From positions 62,001-126,000 of the forward strand of contig JACPNX010000023.1 in the NCBI GenBank assembly GCA_016185275.1: a stretch of DNA of 64,000 bases. Direction: 5' to 3'. Source of the stretch: Actinomycetota bacterium. GTDB lineage: Bacteria > Actinomycetota > Acidimicrobiia > Acidimicrobiales > Iamiaceae. The translations under genes were made by a program, and so were the position numbers. Each line of letters starts with the position of its first letter. Position 1 is the first letter of the stretch. Under the pieces are notes generated by a model that did no database searches, had not been told where the DNA came from, and saw nothing but the letters and a program-made list of their open reading frames with translations. Of the stretch, positions 56,078-64,000 are shown piece after piece.

Positions 56078-56842
56078 CTACTTCAGCGCTCTCCGAGAAC
56101 GGAGCAGTCGCCGGCAGCGGTCGACTGCAACCCCAATCCGCGGGGCATTCGCCGGCGGCCACGAACCGTCGAAACGAATGCTGGGATTTCGGCGACGCAG
56201 CTCGACCACGAGATCGTCCAGCTGCTTGACCTGCTTGGGGACCTGGAGCGTTCCGCTCTCGTGGACGAACTGGACGTAGCCGCCCCAGGACGGCCAACGA
56301 ATCTCGGACACCGTCCCCAACGGAACATGCTGTTCGCCTCCACCGGGCGTCCGCACGCGGAGTTCATCCGAGCCGAGCGTGAGACTGGACGGCGACGACC
56401 GTCGCCAAGACCGGAAGACGACGACCATGATCGGCACCCACCAGGCGACGAATACCGCTGCGCCGGGACCTGTGCGCAACGCCCCTACGACGAAGAAGGG
56501 CGCGCCGACTGCCAGGCACACAAAGAACCCTGCCGTGGCCAGTCGGTAGGCCCGGCTGACGGTGTAGCTCCTTGAGATCGAGGTCGGACCGGGTTCGGTC
56601 GGCGCACCGAGCTCCGTGGGCATCCGGTCGCCCTTGTCACGAAGCGCAACGACCATGATGACACCGACCGCCGTCGCCATCGCCAGAACGACGGGAACGC
56701 TAACGAGAAAGGCGTGTACCCACGTTCCCCCGGAGTTGTTCTGAAGCTTGCTGGCGCCAAACGCCGACGCCGCGATGGCAAAACCCACGAGGATGAGGAC
56801 GATCCTGACGGCGCTCGTCGGCTTCGATCGTCGGTCGGCCAT
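56078..56842 (-). CDS. Membrane protein with PH-like cytoplasmic domain
   Basis: 254 residues from ATG 56842 with GGGAGGTG upstream. Four hydrophobic segments lie in two pairs (AVRIVLILVGFAIAASAFG; AFLVSVPVVLAMATAVGVIMVVAL; ATAGFFVCLAVGAPFFVVGAL; AAVFVAWWVPIMVVVF). A soluble C-terminal part follows (LTLGSDELRVRTPGGGEQHVPLGTVSEIRW) that looks like a PH-type beta domain. No specific family is recognised. Confidence 0.65.
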   Translation of the reverse strand: MADRRSKPTSAVRIVLILVGFAIAASAFGASKLQNNSGGTWVHAFLVSVPVVLAMATAVGVIMVVALRDKGDRMPTELGAPTEPGPTSISRSYTVSRAYRLATAGFFVCLAVGAPFFVVGALRTGPGAAVFVAWWVPIMVVVFRSWRRSSPSSLTLGSDELRVRTPGGGEQHVPLGTVSEIRWPSWGGYVQFVHESGTLQVPKQVKQLDDLVVELRRRNPSIRFDGSWPPANAPRIGVAVDRCRRLLRSRRALK

Positions 56843-56906
56843 CACCTCCCATCCTGGCAGCGGGGCTTGGGCTTCGCCCTCTCGCGCTGTCGTTCTCCGT
56901 CCACGG

Positions 56907-56925
56907 TCGTGCCACATCGTGCCAC
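56907..56925. repeat. Tandem repeat beside the tRNA-Ala scar
   Basis: TCGTGCCAC twice with a 10-base period, about 85 bases left of the tRNA remnant. On its other side GGTGGGCAC occurs twice with an 11-base period (57161-57180). Both could be integrase arm sites. Confidence 0.4.
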
Positions 56926-57008
56926 TGCGTCACGCCAAGTTCTCGCGGACCTCGGCGTGCCGTCCGCGGGACAGAGCCGCGCCGCACTCCTTCTGACCGG
57001 GCACTTCG

Positions 57009-57058
57009 TGGTGGAGACGATGGGACTCGAACCCACGACCCCCTGCTGGCAAAGCAGG
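57009..57058 (-). pseudogene. 3' half of a tRNA-Ala (attachment scar)
   Basis: Reverse-strand anticodon stem CCTGC/GCAGG with loop TTTGCCA (anticodon TGC), T-arm TGGGTTCGAGTCCCA, acceptor 3' strand CGTCTCC, discriminator A and an encoded CCA. Upstream of the anticodon stem the D-arm and 5' acceptor are absent. This is the expected att copy left by an element that uses tRNA-Ala; the intact tRNA should lie to the right, outside the window. Confidence 0.75.
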
Positions 57059-57203
57059 ATCGGGACGACGAGCCACCTGCGCTCGGGCCGTGAAGGTGCT
57101 GGTCAGCAGCCGGTCCTGGTTGACCTTCACGACCGCCGAAGAGCCGCTCGTGTCCATCATGGTGGGCACGTGGTGGGCACGGCCTTCGGCGATCGGAGCA
57201 ACG

Positions 57204-58214
57204 ATGGGTGTAACCGACTCGTGGGTTGCAGGCCGGGAGGCCGTCCTCGCGTTCGAACGGTTCTGCCTCGACCATAGGTGGGTGTTCCACGAGGTGCCCG
57301 GGCACGCTGACTTCGGCAAGGACGGCTACGTCGACCTCGTCGAGGCAAGCGGAGCCGTGACGGGCGGCTGCTTCTCCGTACAGATCAAGGGCGGCCGATC
57401 GCGCCGGCGCGCTGGCGGCTATCGGATCGATGCCTCGGAGAACAATCGTCGCCAGTGGGCAGCCTCGACGCTGCCCGTGATCGGCATCGTCTGGGATCCC
57501 GACCATTCAAGCCTCCACTGGGACGGATCTGTCAGCCACGCTGAGTACAGAAGGCCGTAAGGCCGACGTGCTCGTACCGGAGACCCAGCACCTCAACAAT
57601 GAGCCCGAAGTGCGTCGATTCAAGAAGTACCTCAGCTCGGCTGCGCACCGACAAGCGTCGACGCTGGACCTCGTCTCCGCCGATGATGACCTTCAGCTCG
57701 CTGGAGTCGACGCCGCGTACTACGTCGGCCGAACCGACGGTCGCGCTCTGGTTCTTCTGCGCCGTCTCTTGTTCACCATCGGCGTCGAAGCCCGGAAGAG
57801 CACCGTGTGGGCCCTCGCGTGCGCGGTTCCGCATGCTGACATCTTTCACACGTTCGATGGCTCGCCCGATAGCGATGCGTGTCGGCTCCTCGAGCCCACG
57901 CTCCGTTGGACCGTCGACGAGATCGTTGGACTTCTCGAACTCATTGACGATGAACAGGGCATCAACCGCGGCACGTTCTGGCAGCACGTGTTCCACCTGC
58001 TCGTGACGGACCCGTCACACGCGAGCAAGACGGCAGATGCAGCAGTCGCCGCGGCCCGGCAAGGGCTCTCGTCCTTGCGATCTACTGGGCGGGCAAGGAC
58101 GGCGACGCTGAGTTCCGCCGGCTGCTCGTGGCTGAGCCGGCACTGGCGGAGACGTGGGCCGCCGAGCAGATCGAGCAGTCGCTGCGGGACTTCGGCTACG
58201 TGTCGCTGTTCTGA
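57204..58214 (+). pseudogene. DUF4365-like nuclease-fold locus with frameshifts
   Basis: ATG 57204 opens GREAVLAFERFCLDHRWVFHEVPGHADFGKDGYVDLVE...CFSVQIKGGRS, a DUF4365-type restriction-like core (D...Q-I-K). Near 57520 the sense moves one frame (TDLSATLSTEGRKADVLVPETQ) and reads on through RALVLLRRLLFTIGVEARKSTVWAL. Near 58065 it returns to the first frame (ALVLAIYWAGKDGDAEFRRLL...) and ends at TGA 58212-58214. Either one gene has two compensating shifts, or a 118-residue DUF4365 protein is followed by a second gene (GTG 57568) broken once near its end. Sequencing error is possible. Confidence 0.6.
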
Positions 58215-58265
58215 CGGGTCCGCCCAGTCAGCGTCGCACCCCAGGCGCGCCCTCGCCGTTGGATC

Positions 58266-58292
58266 GGTGCGGGGGAGACGCTCCCCCGCACC
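58266..58292. terminator. Perfect 12-bp hairpin terminator
   Basis: GGTGCGGGGGAG, loop ACG, CTCCCCCGCACC, 51 bases after the preceding stop and before the end of the reverse-strand small gene; probably bidirectional. Confidence 0.7.
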
Positions 58293-58305
58293 GTCCTCAT
58301 CACGC

Positions 58306-58494
58306 TTACTGCGTGAGCTTCCAGGTGACGGCTCGCTGGGCGTAGGGCGGCATGGTGTTGCCCTTCGCGATCGGGGCCGTCGCGGTCGGGGTTCCGACCA
58401 CCTGCCAGACACCGCTCTCGGGGCATTCTCGCCCGTTCGCGCGGTGGTTCCAAGGGGGAGGCGGTTGCCTCTCACGGTGGACATGGTTGGGCAT
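58306..58494 (-). CDS. Small conserved hypothetical protein with CPESGxW motif
   Basis: 62 residues from ATG 58494: Pro-rich start, then RANGRECPESGVWQVVG and IAKGNTMPPYAQRAVTWKLTQ. The pattern CPxSGxW followed by K/Rxx-PP and a final W-x-L occurs in small YjzC-like proteins. The start is uncertain because the AGGAG lies directly against the ATG. Confidence 0.5.
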   Translation of the reverse strand: MPNHVHRERQPPPPWNHRANGRECPESGVWQVVGTPTATAPIAKGNTMPPYAQRAVTWKLTQ

Positions 58495-58670
58495 CTCCTC
58501 GGGTGTCCGCCGGGCCGTCCTCGGAACCGGATCGGAGGCGCTCGCAACCTCCGCCATCCAGGGGTAGCGTCGGGCACCTACCGCGGAACGGAGAACCTCC
58601 GATCCGTCAACGAGCCCTGGCCGACTGTTCTGCCAGGGCTCGTCGCATTGGCAGGTAGCCACGCCCGCTT

Positions 58671-58777
58671 GCGTAGTGGTGGATACCGCTAGGCCGCGCG
58701 CATACCGCGCGATTTCTGCTGCACAACCTACGTGCGTGAACCCTTGGGTTTCCGCGCGCACTATCCACCACCTACGC
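58671..58777. repeat. Interrupted inverted repeat upstream of the RHH gene
   Basis: GCGTAGTGGTGGATA (58671-58685) and TATCCACCACCTACGC (58762-58777) are inverted copies with one base inserted. They could form a stem or be paired operator sites; the second arm lies 25 bases from the ribbon-helix-helix start. The rest of 58495-58802 shows no gene. Confidence 0.5.
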
Positions 58778-58802
58778 GCTCGCTCGCCCTACTGTCAGCG
58801 GC

Positions 58803-58997
58803 ATGGCGCGACCGACGGTTCATCACGAGGAGCGAGTCACGACGGCATTCCGGCTGCCGAAGGACCTCCACCATCGGCTCCAGGAGGCCGCAGCAGAGCG
58901 GGACCTCTCGGCAAACTTCCTCGCGGTCAAGGCGCTCGAGGAGTTCCTCGACCATCTCGTTCCGGCCGACGAGCTCCGCCTCACCCGTGCGTCCTAG
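58803..58997 (+). CDS. Ribbon-helix-helix (Arc/CopG-type) protein
   Basis: 64 residues. RVTTAFRLPKDLHHRLQEAAAERDLSANFLAVKALEEFLDHL is a typical RHH fold: beta strand VTTAFRLP and two helices. TACTGT ends seven bases before the ATG, a possible leaderless -10. It sits upstream of a methylase/endonuclease pair on the same strand, so a role controlling that operon is plausible. It could also be an antitoxin whose toxin was lost. Confidence 0.75.
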   Translation: MARPTVHHEERVTTAFRLPKDLHHRLQEAAAERDLSANFLAVKALEEFLDHLVPADELRLTRAS

Positions 58998-59075
58998 GCG
59001 AGGAGTGCCGGCATCAGCTTTGACGCCGCGGGGTGTGGATCCGAAGCTGTCACTCCCCATCCGTAGGGTTGCTCG

Positions 59076-60737
59076 ATGATCGACTTCGCGGCGCTGACGG
59101 ATAGCGCGAGCGAGCGCAAGGCACGGGGTGCGTTCTTCACCCCAACCGAGATCTGCGACTTCATCACGTCGTGGGCCGTGCGGTCCTTTTCTGACCGAGT
59201 TCTCGAGCCATCGTGCGGCGAGGCAGCCTTCCTCGTCTCCGTAGGCGAACGACTGCGTGCTCTCGGTGCGGTCGGCAACACAGCGGAGCAGCTCCACGGC
59301 TTCGATCAGCTCCATGGAGTCGAGTTGCACCGACTATCGGCACTCCACGCAGCACGAGCAACCGCGGTGCGCGAGATGCCTGCGACGGTGCACTGGGGGG
59401 ACTTCTTCGATGCCCACATGCCGGGCGCGTTTGACGCCGTAGTCGGAAATCCGCCGTACGTCCGGTACCAGGAATTCACGGGCGAGGCGCGCGCCAAGGG
59501 GCAGCGCGCTGCTCTTGCCTTGGGCGTGCCAATGTCTGGCCTCGCGAGTTCGTGGGCTCCTTTCCTGCTGCACGCCTCGACGTTCCTGGCTCCGCACGGC
59601 CGGCTGGGTCTTGTCCTGCCTGCCGAGCTACTGAGCGTCAACTACGCGGCTCCCGTGAGGGCCTTCCTGATGCGTCGTTTCGCTAAAGTCCGGCTTGTTC
59701 TGTTCGAGGAGCGCGTCTTCCCCGGGGTAATCGAGGAAGTCGTTCTGCTCCTCGCCGAGGGAGAGGGCCCGACCGATCGCTTCACGGTCCACCAGGCCCG
59801 GGACCTTGCGGACCTGCGTGATCTGGCCAACCTGACGTCGTCCTGGACTCCGCGAGCGGCGGATGACAAGTGGGTCGAGGCCCTCCTTCCGTCGGACGCC
59901 GCCACGCTCTACTCAACGGCGACGACGAGGTTCGAGCAGTTGCAGGACTGGGGGTCCACGACCCTCGGGATGGTCACGGGCAACAACCGCTACTTCGCCC
60001 TTGGCTCGGCTTCGGTGCAAGCCGCCGGCCTCGGCGAGAGCGACTTGATCCGCATCTCACCACCTGGCTCGCGTCATCTGCGGGGCCTCAGCTTCGGCGA
60101 CTCGGCGTGGCGAGAGATGGCAGAGACCGGGTCGCGCGCGTGGCTCTTCTACCCCGATGGCGAGCGCCCGAGCGCGGCGGCCTCGAAGTACATCGTCGCT
60201 GGTGAGGCTTCGAACGTCCACCACGCCTACAAGTGCCGAGTCCGCAAGCCATGGTGGCGAGTCCCGATGGTGGATGTCCCTCACCTCTTCCTTACATACA
60301 TGAACCACGACACGCCGCGATTGGTGAACAACGCGGCTGGCGTTCCACACCTCAATTCGGTGCACGGCGTCCGGCTGGCGGCCGGCCGACAACGCGTGGG
60401 TCAGGACCTCCTGCCCATCGCTTCAGTCAATTCCCTCACGGTGCTCGGGGCCGAGATCGTCGGCCGCTCCTATGGCGGAGGGCTGCTCAAGCTCGAACCG
60501 AAGGAGGCGGACCTTCTCCCGGTGCCATCGATGGCCCTGGTCTCCGAGCTCGCTGGTCAGCTTCGGGCGCTGAGGCCTCAGCTGTCGTCTGCCTTGCGCG
60601 GTGGAGAGCTTCTCGCCGTTCTCGATCTCGTCGATCGCGCGCTGCTCATCGAGGGACTCGGCCTCCGGCGAAAGGACGTGAAGCTGCTGCGCGCAGCGAG
60701 GGACGCGATGTTCGCCCGCCGAGCGTCCCGAGGCTGA
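59076..60737 (+). CDS. N6-adenine DNA methyltransferase (restriction-modification)
   Basis: 553 residues. Motif X/I region: SERKARGAFFTPTEICDFITSWA and VLEPSCGEAAFLVSVGERL. Catalytic motif IV is VVGNPPYVRYQ (about 127). The C-terminal half is a target-recognition region (YHAYK..KPWWRVP, HLNSVHGV). This is the Eco57I/type IIG-like architecture without a fused nuclease domain. The next gene, three bases downstream, is the likely endonuclease. A TAGGGT box ends eight bases before the ATG. Confidence 0.88.
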   Translation: MIDFAALTDSASERKARGAFFTPTEICDFITSWAVRSFSDRVLEPSCGEAAFLVSVGERLRALGAVGNTAEQLHGFDQLHGVELHRLSALHAARATAVREMPATVHWGDFFDAHMPGAFDAVVGNPPYVRYQEFTGEARAKGQRAALALGVPMSGLASSWAPFLLHASTFLAPHGRLGLVLPAELLSVNYAAPVRAFLMRRFAKVRLVLFEERVFPGVIEEVVLLLAEGEGPTDRFTVHQARDLADLRDLANLTSSWTPRAADDKWVEALLPSDAATLYSTATTRFEQLQDWGSTTLGMVTGNNRYFALGSASVQAAGLGESDLIRISPPGSRHLRGLSFGDSAWREMAETGSRAWLFYPDGERPSAAASKYIVAGEASNVHHAYKCRVRKPWWRVPMVDVPHLFLTYMNHDTPRLVNNAAGVPHLNSVHGVRLAAGRQRVGQDLLPIASVNSLTVLGAEIVGRSYGGGLLKLEPKEADLLPVPSMALVSELAGQLRALRPQLSSALRGGELLAVLDLVDRALLIEGLGLRRKDVKLLRAARDAMFARRASRG

Positions 60738-60740
60738 AGG

Positions 60741-61475
60741 GTGACGGACATCGATGCACTGCTAGGGGCGGCGCTGAAGTCACTTCCGGCGAAGCCCGAG
60801 GACACCGCTCCGGCCTCAGTGAAGAAGCGCTACAGCGAACAGGTCTCGAACGCTGTCGCTCCGGCCTTCGCTGAGGAACTCAGGCGCCGTGGCCTCGCCA
60901 GCGCGCGACCGGCCCCTCCGGGCGTGGTCGGAGTCTCGGGAGCGGAGCGCCGAATGGCTGGCGCCATTGGGGCGAAGAAGGTTGATGTCACCTGGGCGAC
61001 GGAAGAGTCGGGTCTACTGCTCGCTCTCTCGATCAAGTCGATCAACTTCCGGGACAACCGCACAGGCAACTTCCAGAAGAACCTCACCAATCGGCGAGGC
61101 GACCTCCTTTACGAGGCGGTCACCCTCCATCGCCGGTTCCCGTATGCCGTACTCGGGGGCTTCCTGTTTCTCGACCGAGGCGCAGCTGCGGACAACACAG
61201 CCTCGCGCCGTTGCACATTCATCAACGCCGACAGCCGGCTGCGGCTGTTCGACGGCCGCAACGACCCTGCCGGCCGCGACGAGCAGTACGAGCGGCTGTA
61301 CATCGTCCTGCTTGACGCCACGCCGTTCTCCGCGTGGTGGGAGGTTTACCGGGTCGGGCATCCGGCGGAGCAGATCTCGCTTGATCACGCCTTGGATGAG
61401 ATGATCATGCTCGTCGCCGAGCGGAACCCGGACTTCTACGACGCAGACGAGGGTGTTCTCCGCTCAGCCCGATAG
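60741..61475 (+). CDS. Putative restriction endonuclease paired with the methylase
   Basis: 244 residues, GTG start three bases after the methylase stop. GAKKVDVTWATEESGLLLALSIKSINFRDNRTGNF gives a D-x13-x-I-K core with SINF, typical of PD-(D/E)XK restriction enzymes in such pairs; FPYAVLGGFLFLD follows. The Glu of the E-x-K motif is replaced by Ser, as in some members. The recognition sequence is unknown. Confidence 0.75.
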   Translation: MTDIDALLGAALKSLPAKPEDTAPASVKKRYSEQVSNAVAPAFAEELRRRGLASARPAPPGVVGVSGAERRMAGAIGAKKVDVTWATEESGLLLALSIKSINFRDNRTGNFQKNLTNRRGDLLYEAVTLHRRFPYAVLGGFLFLDRGAAADNTASRRCTFINADSRLRLFDGRNDPAGRDEQYERLYIVLLDATPFSAWWEVYRVGHPAEQISLDHALDEMIMLVAERNPDFYDADEGVLRSAR

Positions 61476-61593
61476 GCCAGGGCGCTGGCACCTAGCGATG
61501 TCACCATCGCCGCTCCGCGATCGGCGGACTCACCTCCCCCAGCAGATTCTCAAGCGCGCCCCCGTCTCCGGGTGAGCGCATGACGAGGCCGAG

Positions 61594-61839
61594 ATGAGCG
61601 ACCAGGTTCTACCCGCCGAATTCCTCTGCAACGTGAGCTTCCTACTCCGGGCCTGTGGCCCCGATCCTGATGGAGACGCAGCCGAGGTCGAAGCCGCGGC
61701 ACATGTCTCTGAACGAGTCGAGAGTTGGCTGCGAGAGCTGGTACCGGACGGGCTACCGGAGTGTGACGCCGAAGGCTGCTACCTTCCGGCGACGGAATGG
61801 AGCGCCGCGCAACGGCTGTGTCCGTATCACGGCGTCTGA
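61594..61839 (+). CDS. Small hypothetical protein with Cys/His end
   Basis: 81 residues: acidic helical start (PAEFLCNVSFLLRACGPDPDGDAAEVEAAAHV) and C-terminal PECDAEGCYLPATEW...RLCPYHG, with C-x4-C...C-x2-H that could bind zinc. No family is recognised. Confidence 0.5.
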   Translation: MSDQVLPAEFLCNVSFLLRACGPDPDGDAAEVEAAAHVSERVESWLRELVPDGLPECDAEGCYLPATEWSAAQRLCPYHGV

Positions 61840-61858
61840 GGCTCGACGCGAGACGCAT

Positions 61859-61887
61859 GGGGCGGGGACCGCAGGGGCCCCCGCCCC
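61859..61887. terminator. GC-rich hairpin between convergent genes
   Basis: GGGGCGGGG (61859-61867) pairs with CCCCGCCCC (61879-61887) between the stop codons at 61839 (+) and 61921 (-). Confidence 0.6.
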
Positions 61888-61920
61888 ACGTCGGCGTGGG
61901 TCGGTCCAGTTGGGTCGGAA

Positions 61921-62784
61921 CTAGGAGTTCGACGCAAGTAGACGCGCCAGCCGAGCTCGCTCCTCGGTCGCGTGGACGTCAATGACGTTGCCGCGACCGG
62001 AGGGCTTGTCGAACTGCTCCATCGCCTCGGCCCCGTCGTAGGAGACGTCGCCCAGAGTTCGGAGAAGTCGAACGAACTCCGGACCTCGGTGAGCCGGGAT
62101 CAGAACGGGACCGCTGCCCCGCCCGGCGAGCTCTTCCTCGGCGATCCGGAGAAGCTCCCGCAGACGCGCCTCCCATTCCAGAAGGTCAGCGTGAACCTTC
62201 ATGAACGCCGCCTCGGGATGCTGTGCTGCGGCCGCCTCGCGGGCGGCCTGACGAGCCTCCCTAACCCGGCGAGCTTCGCTCTGCTCGGCCTGCCGTGCAG
62301 CCTTGCGGGCCTTGCGGGCTTCCGCTGATTCCCGCTCGATCGCGGCGACCGCGGCGCGCACGTCCGGATCAGCGAGGAGCCGCTCCACCTGCTCGGCGCG
62401 CTCCTCCACCGTCTTGCGATGGTCGGCCTTCTGGTCGATCGATCTCCCGCGGGCCCGGGCGGCGTCACGAACGCTCATGCCGTCGTAGATCACCTCGAAG
62501 CGGTCTGGCAGCTTGGCCAGATCGCGGTGCACCGTCCACGACACGGTAGGGCGACGCTCGGGCAACGGCCACTGCTTCGCGGTGAAGACGTAGCCCGCGA
62601 GGTTGCTCTTATTGACTGCCATGGCCTCGGCGAGCTCGTCGCGGAGAGCTACGGGCACGTGCTCCAGCACGTAGTCCCCGAGGTGCCACTTCCAGTCATC
62701 CCGGGAATCCTTGAGGTCAGAGCCGAGGGGTTGCGCGGATCGGATCCGCGCAGCGTCCTCGAGCCATCTCTGGTCGAGAGTCAT
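61921..62784 (-). CDS. Predicted DNA-binding coiled-coil protein of the element
   Basis: 287 residues. The N-terminal 120 (DDWKWHLGDYVLEHVPVALRDELAEAMAVNKSNLAGYVFTAKQWP, GMSVRDAARARGRSI) look like a small helical DNA-binding module. A long charged coiled coil (about 125-215, ERESAEARKARKAARQAEQSE) and a short alpha/beta tail follow. It resembles conserved proteins on actinobacterial integrative elements, but I cannot name the family with confidence. Confidence 0.55.
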   Translation of the reverse strand: MTLDQRWLEDAARIRSAQPLGSDLKDSRDDWKWHLGDYVLEHVPVALRDELAEAMAVNKSNLAGYVFTAKQWPLPERRPTVSWTVHRDLAKLPDRFEVIYDGMSVRDAARARGRSIDQKADHRKTVEERAEQVERLLADPDVRAAVAAIERESAEARKARKAARQAEQSEARRVREARQAAREAAAAQHPEAAFMKVHADLLEWEARLRELLRIAEEELAGRGSGPVLIPAHRGPEFVRLLRTLGDVSYDGAEAMEQFDKPSGRGNVIDVHATEERARLARLLASNS

Positions 62785-62798
62785 GTGTCGACGCCGAG

Positions 62799-63464
62799 TC
62801 AGGCTGCAGGCTCGTCGCCGGCGGGCAACGATCGAACGCTCCCGGCTGAGACCTTCGCCGCCGTCAGCTGCGCAACGGCCTGCCTCACGGAGCTCCCGAG
62901 CGCACGTGCGACCTTGGTCTCGAGCTGCGGCAGACGGGTGAGCACGACCTCGGCCCGCTTGTTGCTCTTGACGAAAGCGTTCACGAGCGTGTCCCCGATC
63001 GGGCGGACGTAGAAGTCCATGATCAGGTCTTCATCGTCCGTCAGGAACCTGCCGCGGACCAGTTTCGTGTTCCCGTTGTCATCGGTGCGAGCGACCTTGG
63101 CCTCGCAGAGCACCAAGCCGAGCGTCTCGGCGAGGGTCTGCCCGGTGGTCGTAGGGGCGGTTGCGACTGATCCCCAGACCTTCGTCTTGAGGAAATGGTG
63201 CGCCTCGTCCTCCACGCCCGCCTGTTCGATGACGTCGTCGGCGAACACACCCGGGAGCAACTCCTCGGCCGCGACGGCCTTCTGGTTGAGCTCCTCGCGG
63301 TTGCTGACGACGTGGTGATGGGACATCACGGCGAACGCCGCCTGACCCATCTTCTTGTAGTCCCGCTCCGGTTCGCCGCTACGGCTCTCGCACATGTAGC
63401 CGGCGATCTCAAAAGCAGCATCCACCTGGGCATCGGCCTCAGGGGACAGGGCTGAGTAAGCCAT
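62799..63464 (-). CDS. Hypothetical element protein
   Basis: 221 residues, no signal or membrane segment. It starts AYSALSPEADAQVDAAFEIAGYMC and contains KMGQAAFAVMSHHHVVSNREELNQKAV and a C-terminal helix-rich part (VLTRLPQLETKVARALGSSVRQAVAQLTAAKV). It is 14 bases upstream of the coiled-coil gene on the same strand, so probably the same operon. The function is unknown. Confidence 0.55.
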   Translation of the reverse strand: MAYSALSPEADAQVDAAFEIAGYMCESRSGEPERDYKKMGQAAFAVMSHHHVVSNREELNQKAVAAEELLPGVFADDVIEQAGVEDEAHHFLKTKVWGSVATAPTTTGQTLAETLGLVLCEAKVARTDDNGNTKLVRGRFLTDDEDLIMDFYVRPIGDTLVNAFVKSNKRAEVVLTRLPQLETKVARALGSSVRQAVAQLTAAKVSAGSVRSLPAGDEPAA

Positions 63465-63571
63465 GTCAGTCTCCTTTACGCCGGTTCGGCTCGGAGTGAG
63501 CGGAAGCGACGCTGTTGAACGTACGTGCCCGCATGGGCCGCGGCAAGAGGCTGAGTCTCGAGCGGCTCGTC

Positions 63572-64000
63572 CTAGACCTCGACCGAGGATGGCTCCTCGA
63601 CCGGCTCATGGTCTTCGTCCTCGACCTTCGACGCATCCTCGATTTCCTCGGCGCGAAGTGGCGGCCAGTTGGCGTTGCTGTTCGCGAAAGAGACGAGCTG
63701 CTCGATCTCTTCGCGAAATCGTGGGCCGAGGAGATACAAGCGCCGAACCTGACGGAGCCACGCCGATCGGTCTGTGCGAGAGGCGTAGGCGCACCACCGT
63801 CGCAGCGCGGCGATGACATCAGCGAGTCCGGAGTTCACGACCTCGTCGTTGCTCTCGGCGAGCCCGAGCTGCAGCCGGGACCATCCGAGGAACAGACGGG
63901 CGTAGTCATCGACATCTGCGACGGGGTCGAGATGTTCGACGGCCTCCTCATAGCGGCCCTGGTGGTGGAGCAACTGACCCAGGGAGGACCGCGACCGGAT
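63572..64000 (-). CDS. TPR-like protein, 5' end outside window
   Basis: The frame is open to the right edge. SLGQLLHHQGRYEEAVEHLDPVADVDDYARLFLGWSRLQLGLAES reads as tetratricopeptide helices, followed by a basic segment and a very acidic C-terminus (EDASKVEDEDHEPVEEPSSVEV). It probably takes part in protein interactions. No family beyond TPR can be given. Confidence 0.55.
   Translation of the reverse strand: MRSRSSLGQLLHHQGRYEEAVEHLDPVADVDDYARLFLGWSRLQLGLAESNDEVVNSGLADVIAALRRWCAYASRTDRSAWLRQVRRLYLLGPRFREEIEQLVSFANSNANWPPLRAEEIEDASKVEDEDHEPVEEPSSVEV

Noticed and set aside
55779..56279. Forward frames covering the ISL3 remnant and the end of the membrane-protein gene
   Set aside because: Only the short segments matching transposase are meaningful; the remainder is antisense to the membrane protein gene.
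57009..57090. Functional tRNA-Ala gene
   Set aside because: The 5' acceptor strand and D-arm cannot be formed; only the 3' half is present.

Overview
This is a GC-rich actinobacterial chromosome segment. Signs of this are the fhaA-fhaB-pstP-rodA-pbpA-pknB phosphosignalling and cell-wall cluster with crgA, an F420-type oxidoreductase, a SigB/F-type stress sigma factor, many GTG starts, and several -10 boxes only 6-8 bases from a start codon (leaderless transcription). The overall style fits Acidimicrobiia, but the window alone does not prove a class.

Layout. 1-1107: the end of an integrated element, with a tyrosine integrase next to the 3' end of tRNA-Arg(ACG). 1.2-24.5 kb: mostly chromosomal backbone. 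It holds two tRNA-Ser genes, a desaturase, a 2Fe-2S protein with a PaaX-like regulator, an ABC exporter carrying a 9-base minisatellite, hydrolases, a metallophosphoesterase/MprF-like fusion, a TrkA pair, gluQ, a stress sigma module, a UvrD-like helicase and a secreted dioxygenase-like protein.

24.6-37.0 kb: a mosaic accessory region ending at tRNA-Leu(CAG). It holds two two-gene systems made of a nuclease-like/winged-helix protein plus a nucleotidyltransferase (AbiE-like toxin-antitoxin logic), a decayed copy of one of those regulators, a PD-(D/E)XK-like protein, broken gene pieces and a truncated integrase. It also holds a tightly coupled three-gene cassette: AAA+ ATPase, deoxyribosyltransferase-fold protein and Ppx/GppA-like ASKHA protein. 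A copy of the tRNA-Leu 3' end lies 8.1 kb away at 28.9 kb, with matching tandem arm-like repeats at identical spacing. This suggests that related elements inserted one after another at this tRNA.

37.1-53.8 kb: backbone again. It holds the serine/threonine phosphosignalling and septal/elongation cluster with a single PknB-type kinase, a glutamine amidotransferase, crgA, a thiolase, a GGDEF/degenerate-EAL protein, a GlgC-like pyrophosphorylase, a secreted lipase and a PucR-like regulator.

53.8-64 kb: a second accessory region. It holds a zeta-toxin fragment, a VapBC pair with a palindromic operator, an ISL3 transposase remnant, a tRNA-Ala 3' half left as an attachment scar, a frameshifted DUF4365-like locus, a ribbon-helix-helix gene followed by a DNA methyltransferase/restriction endonuclease pair, and unrecognised element genes running off the right edge.

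The best candidate for an undescribed system is the 32.6-36.9 kb AAA+/NDT-like/Ppx-like cassette. Second is the pair of nuclease-like-regulator plus nucleotidyltransferase operons at 25.6-30.9 kb.
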